This document shows positions 28,400 through 38,379 of a stretch of DNA of 64,000 bases, in pieces (the first letter of the stretch is position 1; every line of letters starts with the position of its first letter). The position numbers were made by a program, and so were the translations under genes. The notes below the pieces were generated by a model that saw only the letters and a list, made by a program, of their open reading frames with translations, made no database searches and was not told the origin of the DNA. This DNA comes from Acidimicrobiales bacterium (GTDB taxonomy: Bacteria > Actinomycetota > Acidimicrobiia > Acidimicrobiales > Poriferisodalaceae), in contig JAWKIQ010000001.1 of assembly GCA_041394185.1 (NCBI GenBank), positions 1,581,049 to 1,645,048 of the forward strand, read 5' to 3'.

Positions 28400-29942
28400 A
28401 TGGCAGAACTTTCGACAAGCGACGTGTTGAAAGCCAAGGCGCTGGTCCGGTTCCGCCAGTTCACGTCGCGGCGGGTCGAGCAGCGCAGCGCCACCTCGTT
28501 TCGTCGACGCAAACTGCCGTCGAGTCCTCCGCCTCGGTTGGTCAGCGCCTGCACCGTGTACAAAGGGCTGCGCTGGCTGCCACCGCAGCTGTTGGTGCCA
28601 GAGAAACTACCGGCCGAAGCCAAGCTGCCGGGGAGTTACTACTACGGCTATTACGGCACCAGCATGCTGTTCTGGAAGCTCTATCGCAGGATTCCGATAG
28701 ACCGCGACCCGCCTTGGCAAGGCGACCTCGACTGGAACGACGCCTTCGAAGACCGGTCGTTTGGCTGGGCCGCCCCCACCGACGACGCCACGTTCGCCCG
28801 CCTGCGTGTGCAGGGCCCCAATCCCTTCTTGCTCGAGCGCAGAGGCGAAGAGTTCGTCCTGGACCTCGGCCCCGTCACCAGAGGCGCATTCGACGCGGTG
28901 AGCGCCCGCTTCGAGCTGGAGGCGGGTGAGCTGAGGCCCACCGCCATCGACATCGGGTCGCGCCGGTACCACCGGGGTGAGCCAGGGTGGGAGAACGCCA
29001 AGCGGGTCGTCAACGGCCTCGACGCCCGATACGTGACCTTCATCGAGCACCTGCTGTTCTCGCACCTGCTGGTCGGCGGGGCCTTTGCGATGGCGGCGTT
29101 CAGCCTGCCCGACTGGCATGCGCTGCGGCCGATTTTCGACTTCTTCACCTACGGCACTCGCCGTCAACGACACCGCCTACCGCTCGCTGCTGCTGCCGCA
29201 CAGCTACTTCCTGATGTCGGGCTTCGTCAGCCCCCAGGACGCCAAGACTCTTCTGTCGAACAGCTACGACAACTTCGATTTCGACCAGTGGTTGCCGCTG
29301 CGCGACATCGACAAGCGCGGCCTGCGCTACATCCCCAACCACCCCTATGTCGCAGATGTCGACGTCATCTGGCCAGTGCTCGAGGCCTTCGTGCGACAAC
29401 ACCTGTTCGACGTTGGGATCGATACCGACGCCGAGGTAGCCGCCGACCCAGATCTGGCGCACATGCACTCGGTGCTTCGTCGATGCCTGCCGAACAGTGG
29501 CTCGGTTCCGGCCCTCAATGGTGTGGAGGATCTGGTCGACCTGATCTCGGCGCTGGTGTTCAACAACGTCGTTCACGAGATTGCGGGCAACCTCTCGCCG
29601 CTGCTCGACTCGCACGACCCTGCCGACAAGGCCATCTCGAACATCGACTGCCTTCGCCGGCTGGCGGCCGACCCCGAAGGTCCGGAGGTACGGCCGGGGG
29701 CAGCCGACGTGCTGCTGGTAGATCAAGCCGCGTTCGCCAGCTCGTTTCACGTGCAGGGCAACTCGCTGTTGGCCATCAACCCGGCTCGAGTCGTTGACGA
29801 TCCGAAGCTTCGAGACTCGTTGTGGCGCCTGCAGAAAGACCTGTCCGAACTGGATGAGTTGATCGCCGAACGCAACCGCGGCCGGCCGATCAGTTTCGAC
29901 GGCCTACGTCCATCGACCTGGGAGGCGTCGATCAGCTTCTGA
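28400..29942 (+). CDS. Lipoxygenase family protein, frameshifted near 29,157
   Basis: About 514 residues if the break is repaired. Before the break, FIEHLLFSHLLVGGAFA has His217 and His222 spaced as the first two iron ligands of lipoxygenases, and DWHALRPIFDFFTYGT matches the HP[IL]..LL.P.. segment. After it come AVNDTAYRSLLLPHS, DVIWPVLEAFVRQHL and NNVVHEIAGNLSPLLD, a candidate third-ligand region. The shift (GGCACTCGCC at 29156-29165) needs one base removed or two added. Lipoxygenases form fatty-acid hydroperoxides. The next gene, convergent and overlapping by 11 bp, encodes a catalase-fold protein, the classic partner. AAAGGAG precedes the ATG. It is unresolved whether the break is real. 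Confidence 0.75.
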
Positions 29943-30861
29943 GGTCTTGGACTCGATCCTCGGCGACCTGGACATGCCTGAAGAAAAGCCGGTCGCCGCC
30001 CAACGATGCAGCGAACCGCCCCGTCGTGGCCAGGTGGGCCACCGGCCGATCGTGGCCTTGGGCATAAACGTCGTAGAGCGTCGTGCCAGGTTCGATTTCG
30101 CCCAGCACGTCTCGAAAGTCGTGGCCAGCGCGGTTGCGAAAGCTGAGTCTTGCGGCCGCCGTTGGCTGAAATACCAGCTTGGTGGGCACAACCGGTTCGT
30201 CGACCAATCGTCCGTGGCGATCGACCGAACAGAAGCCGGCGATCGACAGCCGCCGGGGCTCGCAGCTGACCCGCTCGAACAGGCGAGACATCAGCTTCTG
30301 TGGCGGCCTCAGCTCGGAGTGTTGATCGGTGAGGTCATGGCTCATCGAGTTCGAGAACATGTTGAAGTCGCGGCCCTGGCCGTTTGTGTGGTTGATGGCC
30401 ACCGTGTCTTGTGACGACATCCCATCGACCAACAGCTTGAGCCCGAAGCCTGGCACGTACGCCTTCTTGCGGGTGGTCGGGGCCGCGTAGCTCATGCGGA
30501 TCAGGCCGATTGCACCGCCGTTGGGTGGGGCAGCCAACATGCCCGAGAGCTGCGAATCGGTGGTGGCTACCAACTCGATCGGGGCGACAGCGCCAACGGT
30601 ATGTATGACCTTGGGCCGCGTGCTGGGCATCAGGTCCTCGGCGCGGTCGAGCGTGTCGACCAGTTGGCGCCGCGACGCCACCACCCGAACCACGGCCGGC
30701 AGCTGCGACGGTTTCGGGAAGGTGTTCTCGGGTCGGTTGATCGGCGAGTAGACGCTGGGCCCGATCAGGTGATCCAGCAGCCACGACAGCTTGGCCTGGG
30801 CCGTCCACTGTGTGTAGCCATCGGGCACGGACAGACCCACTACGTCGGGCTGGGGAGTCAT
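29932..30861 (-). CDS. Catalase-fold protein related to hydroperoxide-metabolising mini-catalases
   Basis: A 309-residue protein following the catalase core: KVIHTVGAVAPIELVA (position of the distal His), IGLIRMSYA, VPGFGLKLLVDGMSSQD, GRDFNMFSNSMSHDL, then DFRDVLGEIEPGTTLYDVYA and DRLFFRHVQVAEDRVQ. It ends before the RxxxY segment that carries the proximal haem Tyr in true catalases, so haem binding is unproven. In corals and some bacteria, catalase-fold allene oxide synthases act on lipoxygenase hydroperoxides. The gene lies beside a lipoxygenase gene here. Its ATG overlaps the stop of the cyclase gene (ATGA), so it is the last cistron of that operon. Confidence 0.78.
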   Translation of the reverse strand: MTPQPDVVGLSVPDGYTQWTAQAKLSWLLDHLIGPSVYSPINRPENTFPKPSQLPAVVRVVASRRQLVDTLDRAEDLMPSTRPKVIHTVGAVAPIELVATTDSQLSGMLAAPPNGGAIGLIRMSYAAPTTRKKAYVPGFGLKLLVDGMSSQDTVAINHTNGQGRDFNMFSNSMSHDLTDQHSELRPPQKLMSRLFERVSCEPRRLSIAGFCSVDRHGRLVDEPVVPTKLVFQPTAAARLSFRNRAGHDFRDVLGEIEPGTTLYDVYAQGHDRPVAHLATTGRFAASLGGDRLFFRHVQVAEDRVQDLRS

Positions 30862-33554
30862 TCCGAGGCCCCAGATGCCTGACCATCGGCGGCGACGGCG
30901 TCGAGTTCGGCGATGACCGAATCGAGTTCCTCGATTGCGAGCAAGCCGGCATCGGCGATGCGGCTGATCGGCTCGATCGTCGACAGCTCTGACTCGCCAG
31001 AACCAAGGGCTCGGGCCAGCGCGCCGCGGGCATTGGACCGGGGCTGGTGGCCGTGAGCGATCATCGTCACCAGCAGCCTGGCGGCCACATCGGTCCGGCC
31101 GGCGCGCACCAGGCAGATACCGGCGACGCCAAACAGGTGGCTCGTGCCGGCCAGGTAATGCTGGTCGAGTCCGAGCTGCAGCGAATCACGGGTCAGCTCG
31201 CATGCAGCCCGCAGGTCGCCCCTGCCGGCCATCATGTGGAGCCGCAACCCGGTGATCAGATGGATCAACAGGTGGTCCGGCGACAACGACCTGGCCTTGT
31301 CGAGACCATCGCGCCAGCGGCGGTCGGCCTCGCGAGGATCGACCCTCACCAACGCCAGTCCCTCGGCCCAGCCCGCCAGCGCGGCGGCGCTGGCGCTGTG
31401 GGTGCGAGCGGCTATCTCGCGCACCTTGTCTGCGTGGCGACCGGCGGCCGGATCGTCGGTGTAGGTACCGAGATGAAAGGCGCGCATTCCGTGCGCCCAC
31501 ATGGCAGCCGTCTCGACCTGCGATCGCGAGATATCCAGCCATTCACGGGTCAACAGATCGGACTGATCGACATCGAGCACGTTGTTCAGGTAGACCGCGG
31601 CCAAGGCGCCATGGCAGTAGCCGAACGGGTCGGACGGATCGGCATCGAGCCCTTGGCGGGCCAACTCTTCGGCCATCGGATCGACCGAGAAGTAGGCGCC
31701 CAACGCCTTGGCACCCAGCAGCGATCCACGGTTAGGAAGCTCGTCGCCGCCATGACGATCGATGAGATCGGTCGCCAGGGCGAACACCTCGAACCGCATG
31801 GAGAACACGCCCCACCAGCCGAGATCCAGAACCGTCGCCACCGCAGTAGCCAGGTCTCCGCGGGCCCGGGCGGTTTCGATCGACCGCCTGATGTTCGCCC
31901 ACTCCTGACCCAGCGCCACCCAGATGTCTGCCTCGCTGGCACCGAGCAGGTCGCCGCACTGGGCCGACACCATGTCGGCGAAGTACTGCTGGTGAAGGTC
32001 CAGATAGTGCTGCGACTCGCCGCGCTGGTCGAGTGCGTCGGCGGCGAACTGTTGCAGGGTCTGCAGCATCCGGAAGCGCACGCGCCCGCGCCCGGCTTCG
32101 CGTTCGACCATCGACTTGTCGACCAGCGCCTCGACCAGGTCGAGCGAGTCGATTGCGTCGATGGTGTCGTCGGCACACACCGCCGCAACTGCTTCGAGCG
32201 AAAACCCGCCCCGAAACACAGACAGCCGCTCGAACATGCGAGCCTCGTCGTCGGCCAGTTGTTCGTACGACCACAGGACGGTGTCGCGAAGTGTGCGGTG
32301 CCTGCCGTCGGTGTGGGCGTCGCGCAACACGCGGAACCTGTCGGCGATTCGCTCGAGCAGCTGTTGCGGGCTGAGAACGCGGGCCCGCGCCGCGGCCAGT
32401 TCGATCGCCAGCGGTATGCCGTCGAGCGCGGCGCACAGTTCGGCGATGGCAGCGCGATCTTGTTCGGATGCCGAGAAGTGAGCGTCGCGCTCGGAGGCTC
32501 TGGCACAGAACAGCTCGACGGCGTCGGACGTAGCCTCGAGCGGAGCCACCGGAAACACCCTCTCGCCGGCGCAGTGAAGCGGCTCGCGGCTGGTAGCCAC
32601 CACCAGCGATCGTCCACCCGTGAGCATTTCGACGAGGTACCTGGTCGTGTCGAGCACGTGCTCGCAGTTGTCGACCACTATCAGCATCCGTCGGTCGGCG
32701 ACGAAGTTGGCGATACTGGCGGCCATATCCAGCCCGGGTTGCAGCCGAGCACCGATCGATTGAGCCAGCGCCTCGGCGACGCTGTGGGCCTGGGTGACCG
32801 ACGCCAGCTCGCAGAACGCGACGCCGTCGGGGAACTCGGTGGCGAGCACCTTGGCGGCCTCCAGCGCCAGACGGGTCTTGCCCACACCTCCCACGCCGAC
32901 GAGGGTCACCAGCGGAGCGCTGTCGCCGAGCGCAACGATCGCGTCGACCTCGGACCTGCGCCCGACGGTTTCGTCCAAGAGGGGCGGGATGCCTCTGATC
33001 TCGCCCGCGGACCGCGCCCTCAGCGGGCGCTCGTCGACGACCAGGCCGTCGGCCATCAACACGCCGACGTTCTCAGAGCCAATGCCCTTCAGCAGGTGTG
33101 GGCCGCGATCCTCGATCGAATACCCGACGACCAGGGGCGCGGTGGTGGACGAAACCGCGATCTGGTCGCCGTTCGCAACATCCATGACACGGGTAGCCCG
33201 AATGATCGTCTGCCCGTAGTAGTCGGTGCCCGAGTCGTTCAGGTACGCCTCGCCGGTGTGTAGCCCGATACGAACCCTCAGCCGGTCGTCGCCCGACCAA
33301 CCGCTCGACTGCAGCCGTCTCTGCAACTCGACCGCGGCATCGGCAGCAGTCTGCGGTGAGACGAACACCGTGAGCATGCCGTCGCCGGTGTGTTTGAAGG
33401 TGCGCCCGCCGTGCGCCTCGACGACCTCGGTCAAGATCGAGTCGTGCGAGGCCATGGATGCGCGCATCTCGACCGGACGCAGCTCCCACCTCTTGGTGCT
33501 CGACTCGATGTCGGTGAACAGGAAGGTGATCGTTCCCTCGGGAAGACTGGTCAT
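30858..33554 (-). CDS. Class III nucleotide cyclase domain-STAND ATPase-TPR signalling protein
   Basis: 898 residues. The N-terminal class III cyclase domain has TFLFTDIESSTKRWE (metal Asp) and FKHTGDGMLTVF (GDG). Then comes an NB-ARC/STAND ATPase with Walker A TLVGVGGVGKTRLAL and Walker B RMLIVVDNCEHVLD, then LDGIPLAIELAAARARVLS, a winged-helix region and a long helical TPR-like tail. In the cyclase, the transition-state Asn position (VNRAARL in relatives) reads IIRATRV, so Asn is replaced by Ile. Activity may be weak or lost. It is coupled by ATGA overlaps to the membrane hydrolase upstream and the catalase-fold gene downstream. Confidence 0.88.
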   Translation of the reverse strand: MTSLPEGTITFLFTDIESSTKRWELRPVEMRASMASHDSILTEVVEAHGGRTFKHTGDGMLTVFVSPQTAADAAVELQRRLQSSGWSGDDRLRVRIGLHTGEAYLNDSGTDYYGQTIIRATRVMDVANGDQIAVSSTTAPLVVGYSIEDRGPHLLKGIGSENVGVLMADGLVVDERPLRARSAGEIRGIPPLLDETVGRRSEVDAIVALGDSAPLVTLVGVGGVGKTRLALEAAKVLATEFPDGVAFCELASVTQAHSVAEALAQSIGARLQPGLDMAASIANFVADRRMLIVVDNCEHVLDTTRYLVEMLTGGRSLVVATSREPLHCAGERVFPVAPLEATSDAVELFCARASERDAHFSASEQDRAAIAELCAALDGIPLAIELAAARARVLSPQQLLERIADRFRVLRDAHTDGRHRTLRDTVLWSYEQLADDEARMFERLSVFRGGFSLEAVAAVCADDTIDAIDSLDLVEALVDKSMVEREAGRGRVRFRMLQTLQQFAADALDQRGESQHYLDLHQQYFADMVSAQCGDLLGASEADIWVALGQEWANIRRSIETARARGDLATAVATVLDLGWWGVFSMRFEVFALATDLIDRHGGDELPNRGSLLGAKALGAYFSVDPMAEELARQGLDADPSDPFGYCHGALAAVYLNNVLDVDQSDLLTREWLDISRSQVETAAMWAHGMRAFHLGTYTDDPAAGRHADKVREIAARTHSASAAALAGWAEGLALVRVDPREADRRWRDGLDKARSLSPDHLLIHLITGLRLHMMAGRGDLRAACELTRDSLQLGLDQHYLAGTSHLFGVAGICLVRAGRTDVAARLLVTMIAHGHQPRSNARGALARALGSGESELSTIEPISRIADAGLLAIEELDSVIAELDAVAADGQASGASE

Positions 33555-36529
33555 GGCGCTTCGGAACTCGTTGGGGTTGCTGCACCGACGATATGGGCAA
33601 AGATCTCGTCGATCGAATCTGAGTCGGCGGTCGTGTCGCCCGCCAGGCTGCGGCGTCTCGGACGGACGATCTCATCGGCCAGTTCGACTATTGCCCGACG
33701 GGCGTCGGGCGACCAGCCTTCGCCGATGTTCCGGCACGAAAGCCGTAGGTCGATGCCTGGCGCACGGACCCCATTGTCCACCAAGAACTTGACCTCCCGA
33801 GCATTCGCATGGGCACAGTCGGGGCCTTCGCACACCAGTTGAGCGAAACGGCTGACCAACACCATCGGATCCACCACCGATGCCTGCGAGGTCGTTCGCT
33901 GAAGCCGCAGCAGCGTCTCGAGATGCATCTGTGCCTGGAAGGCGTCACCCCGGGCGAAATAGAAGCGGGCCGCGCAGCCGAGAACGCCTGCATCGCGTGG
34001 ACGCAACTTGAGGGCGCGACGTATCAGCGCCTGGGCCCTTATCGGCTCGTCTTGCACCACCGCGGTGAAGTTCGCCGCGTGCAACAGATTGCGCACGTGG
34101 TTGCGCTGCACCTTGCGCGCCTCACGAAAGTGACGGTCTGTCTCTGCCACCAGGGCATCGATCTCGGCCCCGAGCCGATCTGGTTCCTGCGAGTCGGCGA
34201 GCTGTCGGCGCAGCATCTCGGCCTTGAGGTCGAGAGCGTAGGCGTACCCGCCATGTACCTCTGCGCTGGGGTCGTTCATGGCCCGCGACACCCGCAACGC
34301 TTTGCGGTACGCCTCGATGGCTCCATCGATGTTGCCCCGCTGGATCTGCGCCCTGCCGAACGCTGCGACGCTGTCGAGCCTGGACTGATCGACCCGGAGG
34401 AACCGGGCCCGCAGTCCCGAAGCCTCGAGCAACGGCGGGATCCATCGGCCCATCACATAGATCGCCCCGAGCACTCCCAGCACGATGGCCCCCGCAGTCC
34501 ACGACCCGAAGTCGAGTGCGTTCACCGCCTTGCGTGCTCCTGCGGGCCACGCTGCGATCCATGTGACGATGGCGAGCACCACGATGATCGCCCGCAGATG
34601 TGGCGTCACCTCCACCTTCAACTCGGGGTCGGAGTCGGTGGCCAGTTCCTTGCCCGAGTCGTGGTTGTCCCACATGTGCCACAAGCGCTGCCCCAACGTC
34701 ACCAAGACCATGGCCGCCACGGCGTACAAGGCCACGGCCAACACCCCGGCCCAGGTCGACGAGATTGTGTCTGGCACGAACCAGGGTCGGCCGACGGGCG
34801 AGATCCGGTCGTAGAGCGCCTCGTCGCCGTCGAACAAGATTGCCCAACCCGACTGCACTGCAGAGCCCGAGCTCTCCCAGGTGTTGAAGGCGAACAGCCC
34901 CGTCATCAGCACCATGTGATTCGAGATCAGGGCTCGCCACCCGACCCGCCACCTGCGTTGGAAGCCATAGCGGGCAGTGGCATCGCGTTCGGCCCGCCCT
35001 TGAATCTCCACGCCACTGACCTCTAGGAGTTCGACCCCGATATAGGTCATGCACTCGTCGAGGTTCGACGTGTAGTAGGTATGGTCGCGCATCGACGATC
35101 GCAGGTTCGACACGGGCCACGCCTCGGGCCTGCCGTCGGTGATGGTTTGGGTGGGCCCGGCCGGAACGGGGTCCTTGGCGGCATAGAGATCGACCCAGCG
35201 TCTTGTTCCTCGGGAGAGGTCATCTGCTATGGGCGGGATGCGGCCCAGGGCCGTGGCCATGACGCCGACGACCATCACCACAGCGCTCACCGTGGCGACG
35301 AATGTCGCGAACCCCAGCGGCACTATCAGCGAGGTCACGACGGCGGCGACGCCGCCCAAGATCAGCGGCAGGATGTGCAACGACAGGGCCTCGGTGCCAT
35401 CGCCGGCATCCAACCGCAAACGCCACATCGAGTCGTCTCGGCGGTCGGCCAGGAACTGCTGGGCCACCACCAGCCCCAGAACCGTGGCTGCCGCTATACC
35501 CGCCATGACCAGCAGTCCGATCATCTGGTTCTGGACGTCGAGATACCGGGTAGCGACCGCGAATACGGCCGCCGCCACAGGGGTGACCAGGCCAGCGTTC
35601 CTGAGCCCCACGGTGCTGCGGTCGGTCAGCAGGTTCGCCATCGCCCACACCTTGGGCAAACCCGAGCCCACCGATATGAACGAGTCGATCTTGTCGAGAC
35701 CGTTGTCATGGTCGGCGCCGATGTCGGCCAACACCTGGTACGAGACAGCGGCGCCCTGGCTGTGGGCAAGCACCACGATTCGCTCGCACCCCTGAGCCTT
35801 GAGCCACCTGAGCCCTCTGGCAACCGGAGCCTTGATGGCCCCAGCCTGGGTAGGACTCGAAAGCAACCGAAGGCTGTCGCCCACCGTTCCGACCAATATC
35901 AGTTGCAGGCGAGCGACGGTGTTCTTCAAGAAGGCAACGGGCAAAGCGCCCGCGACGCTGCCGATGACGAGCAGCAGGGTGCCCAGGGCCAAGATCAGCG
36001 GAGACAGCGCTATCAGCACCATCAGCGCCAGCAGCAAGCCGAATACCCTGGCCAACGCACCGACGCGTTCCTTGCCGACCGATTGGCGGAACCTGGATAC
36101 CGCTGCACGGAACTGCGAGTTCGCGTGCAAGGCCAAGATTGCCGGCACCGCCGAGAAACTCCACGTCCACAACTCGCCGAACGTCGGAGGTTCGAACGTC
36201 TCGGCCCACCAACCCTCGGCGACCAACCACCGCTTGTGTTCTGGCGGCTGCTCGCCGTTCACCGCCAGATCGACGTGCATGGTGAGGTTGGCCGGCGTGT
36301 CACCACCGGGTTTGAGGTTGGCCTCAGGTATCGAGACCTTGGCGGCGCGTGCACCCTCACCCGCCACCCACGACTGAAGCCAGCGCGTCAGCGAGTCGGA
36401 CCACTCGGTAAGGGTTGCGCCCTGGCGCTGATTGCCGATGCCGTGCACCACGAGCAGTCCCAGGTCGTAGCCCGCCGATGGCGACTCGATCTTGGTCGCG
36501 AACGGCTCGCTGTCGTAGCTCTCGTTCAC
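33551..36529 (-). CDS. Multi-domain membrane protein with serine-hydrolase motif and TPR-like tail
   Basis: 992 residues. GLLVVHGIGNQRQG near residue 25 (oxyanion region) and ERIVVLAHSQGAAVSYQVL near 250 (nucleophile elbow, Ser in HSQG) mark an alpha/beta hydrolase. It is interrupted by hydrophobic stretches near residues 160-200 and followed by several more transmembrane segments (e.g. QMIGLLVMAGIAAATVLGLV, AGVLAVALYAVAAMVLVTLG). The C-terminal 250 residues are helical repeats of TPR type (GNIDGAIEAYRKALRV, ALIRRALKLRPRDAGVLG). Probably a membrane-bound lipase or esterase; substrate unknown. First gene of a three-gene coupled operon. GTG start with GGGGG upstream. Confidence 0.7.
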   Translation of the reverse strand: MNESYDSEPFATKIESPSAGYDLGLLVVHGIGNQRQGATLTEWSDSLTRWLQSWVAGEGARAAKVSIPEANLKPGGDTPANLTMHVDLAVNGEQPPEHKRWLVAEGWWAETFEPPTFGELWTWSFSAVPAILALHANSQFRAAVSRFRQSVGKERVGALARVFGLLLALMVLIALSPLILALGTLLLVIGSVAGALPVAFLKNTVARLQLILVGTVGDSLRLLSSPTQAGAIKAPVARGLRWLKAQGCERIVVLAHSQGAAVSYQVLADIGADHDNGLDKIDSFISVGSGLPKVWAMANLLTDRSTVGLRNAGLVTPVAAAVFAVATRYLDVQNQMIGLLVMAGIAAATVLGLVVAQQFLADRRDDSMWRLRLDAGDGTEALSLHILPLILGGVAAVVTSLIVPLGFATFVATVSAVVMVVGVMATALGRIPPIADDLSRGTRRWVDLYAAKDPVPAGPTQTITDGRPEAWPVSNLRSSMRDHTYYTSNLDECMTYIGVELLEVSGVEIQGRAERDATARYGFQRRWRVGWRALISNHMVLMTGLFAFNTWESSGSAVQSGWAILFDGDEALYDRISPVGRPWFVPDTISSTWAGVLAVALYAVAAMVLVTLGQRLWHMWDNHDSGKELATDSDPELKVEVTPHLRAIIVVLAIVTWIAAWPAGARKAVNALDFGSWTAGAIVLGVLGAIYVMGRWIPPLLEASGLRARFLRVDQSRLDSVAAFGRAQIQRGNIDGAIEAYRKALRVSRAMNDPSAEVHGGYAYALDLKAEMLRRQLADSQEPDRLGAEIDALVAETDRHFREARKVQRNHVRNLLHAANFTAVVQDEPIRAQALIRRALKLRPRDAGVLGCAARFYFARGDAFQAQMHLETLLRLQRTTSQASVVDPMVLVSRFAQLVCEGPDCAHANAREVKFLVDNGVRAPGIDLRLSCRNIGEGWSPDARRAIVELADEIVRPRRRSLAGDTTADSDSIDEIFAHIVGAATPTSSEAP

Positions 36530-36588
36530 GGCGCCCCCTGCTGAAGGCGATTGTAGGCCCAGCCGGATGCCCGCCTGTCCTGAACGGG

Positions 36589-38319
36589 TCAGGATGGAAC
36601 CGGCTGCGAGCCCCGGATCAGCCTGCCGTTCAGCGCCCCGGTCGGTTCGCCGTCACGGAACGCGACGTGGCCTGAGACGATCGTGGCCACATAACCATTC
36701 GCTCGCTGCACCAGCCTGCGGCCGCCCGCGGGCAGATCGTTCTCGACGACCGGTTCGTGGGCATACAGGTTGTCGAAGTCGATGATGTTGACGTCGGCCT
36801 TGTAGCCGGGCGCCAACACTCCCCTGTCCTGCAGGCCGACCAGTTCGGCCGTCTCCTTGGTCTGCATGGCGACCAGCCTCTCGACCGGCATCAGTTGGCC
36901 ACGTTTGCGGTCGCGGCCCCAATGCGCCAGCAGTGTGGTCGGAAAGCTGACGTCGGAGATGGCGCCACAATGGGCTCCGCCATCGGAAAGCCCCATCACG
37001 GTGTGCGGGTGTTCCAGCATCTCGGCGACGAAGTCGAGGTTGCCTGGCCCATAGTTGAACAGCGGGTGATAGATCAGCGCCTTGCCGTCCTTTTCCAACA
37101 TCACCTGAAGGGCGATCTCGTTGGGCGTGGTACCCGCAGCCTCGGCGATGGCGGCGAACGATTCTTCCGGGTCTGGCTCGTAGTTGGCCGGATCGCCCAG
37201 TCGGAACATCTTGTGCCAAGAGGTCACGATCTCCCTGGCCAGCAGACCGTCCGGCAGCGCGCACTCTTCGGACAAGAGCGCGTCGCGTGTCTGGGGGTCT
37301 TGCAGGGCGGCGATCTTGTCTTCGAGCGACAGGTGCTGCAGCTTGCGCCACGTCGGGTGGAAGCTGAAGGGGTTCAGTGTCGCTGTGAGTCCCATCAGCA
37401 CTCCGGTCGCTCGCGGCGGCACCTGCCCTCGCATCGGCAGGCCGTCCGACTGGGCCTGGGAGATCGCGTCCAGCAGCTGGGCCCACCACTCGGGGCGGGC
37501 GTCTTGTTGCTCGACCGTGATCGAGCACGGCCGGCCGGATTCTTCGACCATTCGTCTGAACACTCGGAATTCGGTCTCGAAGTCGTAGAAGTCCGAGATG
37601 CCCTGCAGCACACCCTTGCCCAGCTCGCCGAGCACCCTGGCGATGCCGACCAGCTCGTCCTCGTGAACACCGATGGTGGGCGTCAGCACGCCCGAGCTGT
37701 CCTTGTGCTTTTCGGTGCGCGATGTGCTGAAGCCGAGCGCGCCGGCCTCGATTGCCTCGCGCACGACCGCCGCCATCTGTTCGATCTCTTCTGGCGTGGC
37801 CGTTTCGTGAGCGGGTCCGCGCTCGCCCATCACGTAGGCACGAACGGCGCCGTGGGGTACCTGGGTGGCCACGTCGATGGCGAACCGGCGTCGTTCGAGC
37901 GCGTCGAGGTATTCGGGAAAGGTCTCCCAGTCCCACTGGATGCCCTCGTGAAGAGCGGTGCCAGGAATGTCCTCGACACCCTCCATCAGACCGATCAGCC
38001 AGTCGCGCTGATCGGGGCGACAGGGAGCGAACCCAACGCCGCAGTTGCCCGCGACGATGGTCGTGACCCCGTGATACGTCGACGGGGTCACATACGGATC
38101 CCATGTGATCTGGCCGTCGTAGTGGGTGTGGGCATCGATGAACCCGGGGGTCACCATCAGCCCTCGGGCGTCGATCACTTCCGTATCGGGACCCACCAGC
38201 GTCTCGTCGAGCTGGCCGACGGCTGCGATCGTGCCGCCGACCACGGCCAGGTCACCGTCGAAGGCCGGCGCCCCGGTGCCGTCGTGAATGCGGCCGTTGC
38301 GTATCACCAGGTCGTACAT
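36589..38319 (-). CDS. N-acyl-D-amino-acid deacylase family amidohydrolase
   Basis: A 576-residue metal-dependent amidohydrolase. It starts MYDLVIRNGRIHDGTGAP, with the metal site VTPGFIDAHTHYDGQITWDP, the metal-bridging Cys region IVAGNCGVGFAPC, and the C-terminal MGLSDGGAHCGAISD with the catalytic Asp. D-aminoacylases remove acyl groups from N-acyl-D-amino acids. Many environmental homologues act on other amides, so the substrate is open. The start is the ATG at 38319 (AAGGGG upstream), not the frame-open ATG ten codons earlier. Confidence 0.87.
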   Translation of the reverse strand: MYDLVIRNGRIHDGTGAPAFDGDLAVVGGTIAAVGQLDETLVGPDTEVIDARGLMVTPGFIDAHTHYDGQITWDPYVTPSTYHGVTTIVAGNCGVGFAPCRPDQRDWLIGLMEGVEDIPGTALHEGIQWDWETFPEYLDALERRRFAIDVATQVPHGAVRAYVMGERGPAHETATPEEIEQMAAVVREAIEAGALGFSTSRTEKHKDSSGVLTPTIGVHEDELVGIARVLGELGKGVLQGISDFYDFETEFRVFRRMVEESGRPCSITVEQQDARPEWWAQLLDAISQAQSDGLPMRGQVPPRATGVLMGLTATLNPFSFHPTWRKLQHLSLEDKIAALQDPQTRDALLSEECALPDGLLAREIVTSWHKMFRLGDPANYEPDPEESFAAIAEAAGTTPNEIALQVMLEKDGKALIYHPLFNYGPGNLDFVAEMLEHPHTVMGLSDGGAHCGAISDVSFPTTLLAHWGRDRKRGQLMPVERLVAMQTKETAELVGLQDRGVLAPGYKADVNIIDFDNLYAHEPVVENDLPAGGRRLVQRANGYVATIVSGHVAFRDGEPTGALNGRLIRGSQPVPS

Positions 38320-38379
38320 GTGACATCCCCTTGCTGCCCGAAGGTCCAATTGTGCCCGCGACGCCCGCGACTCGGTAAC

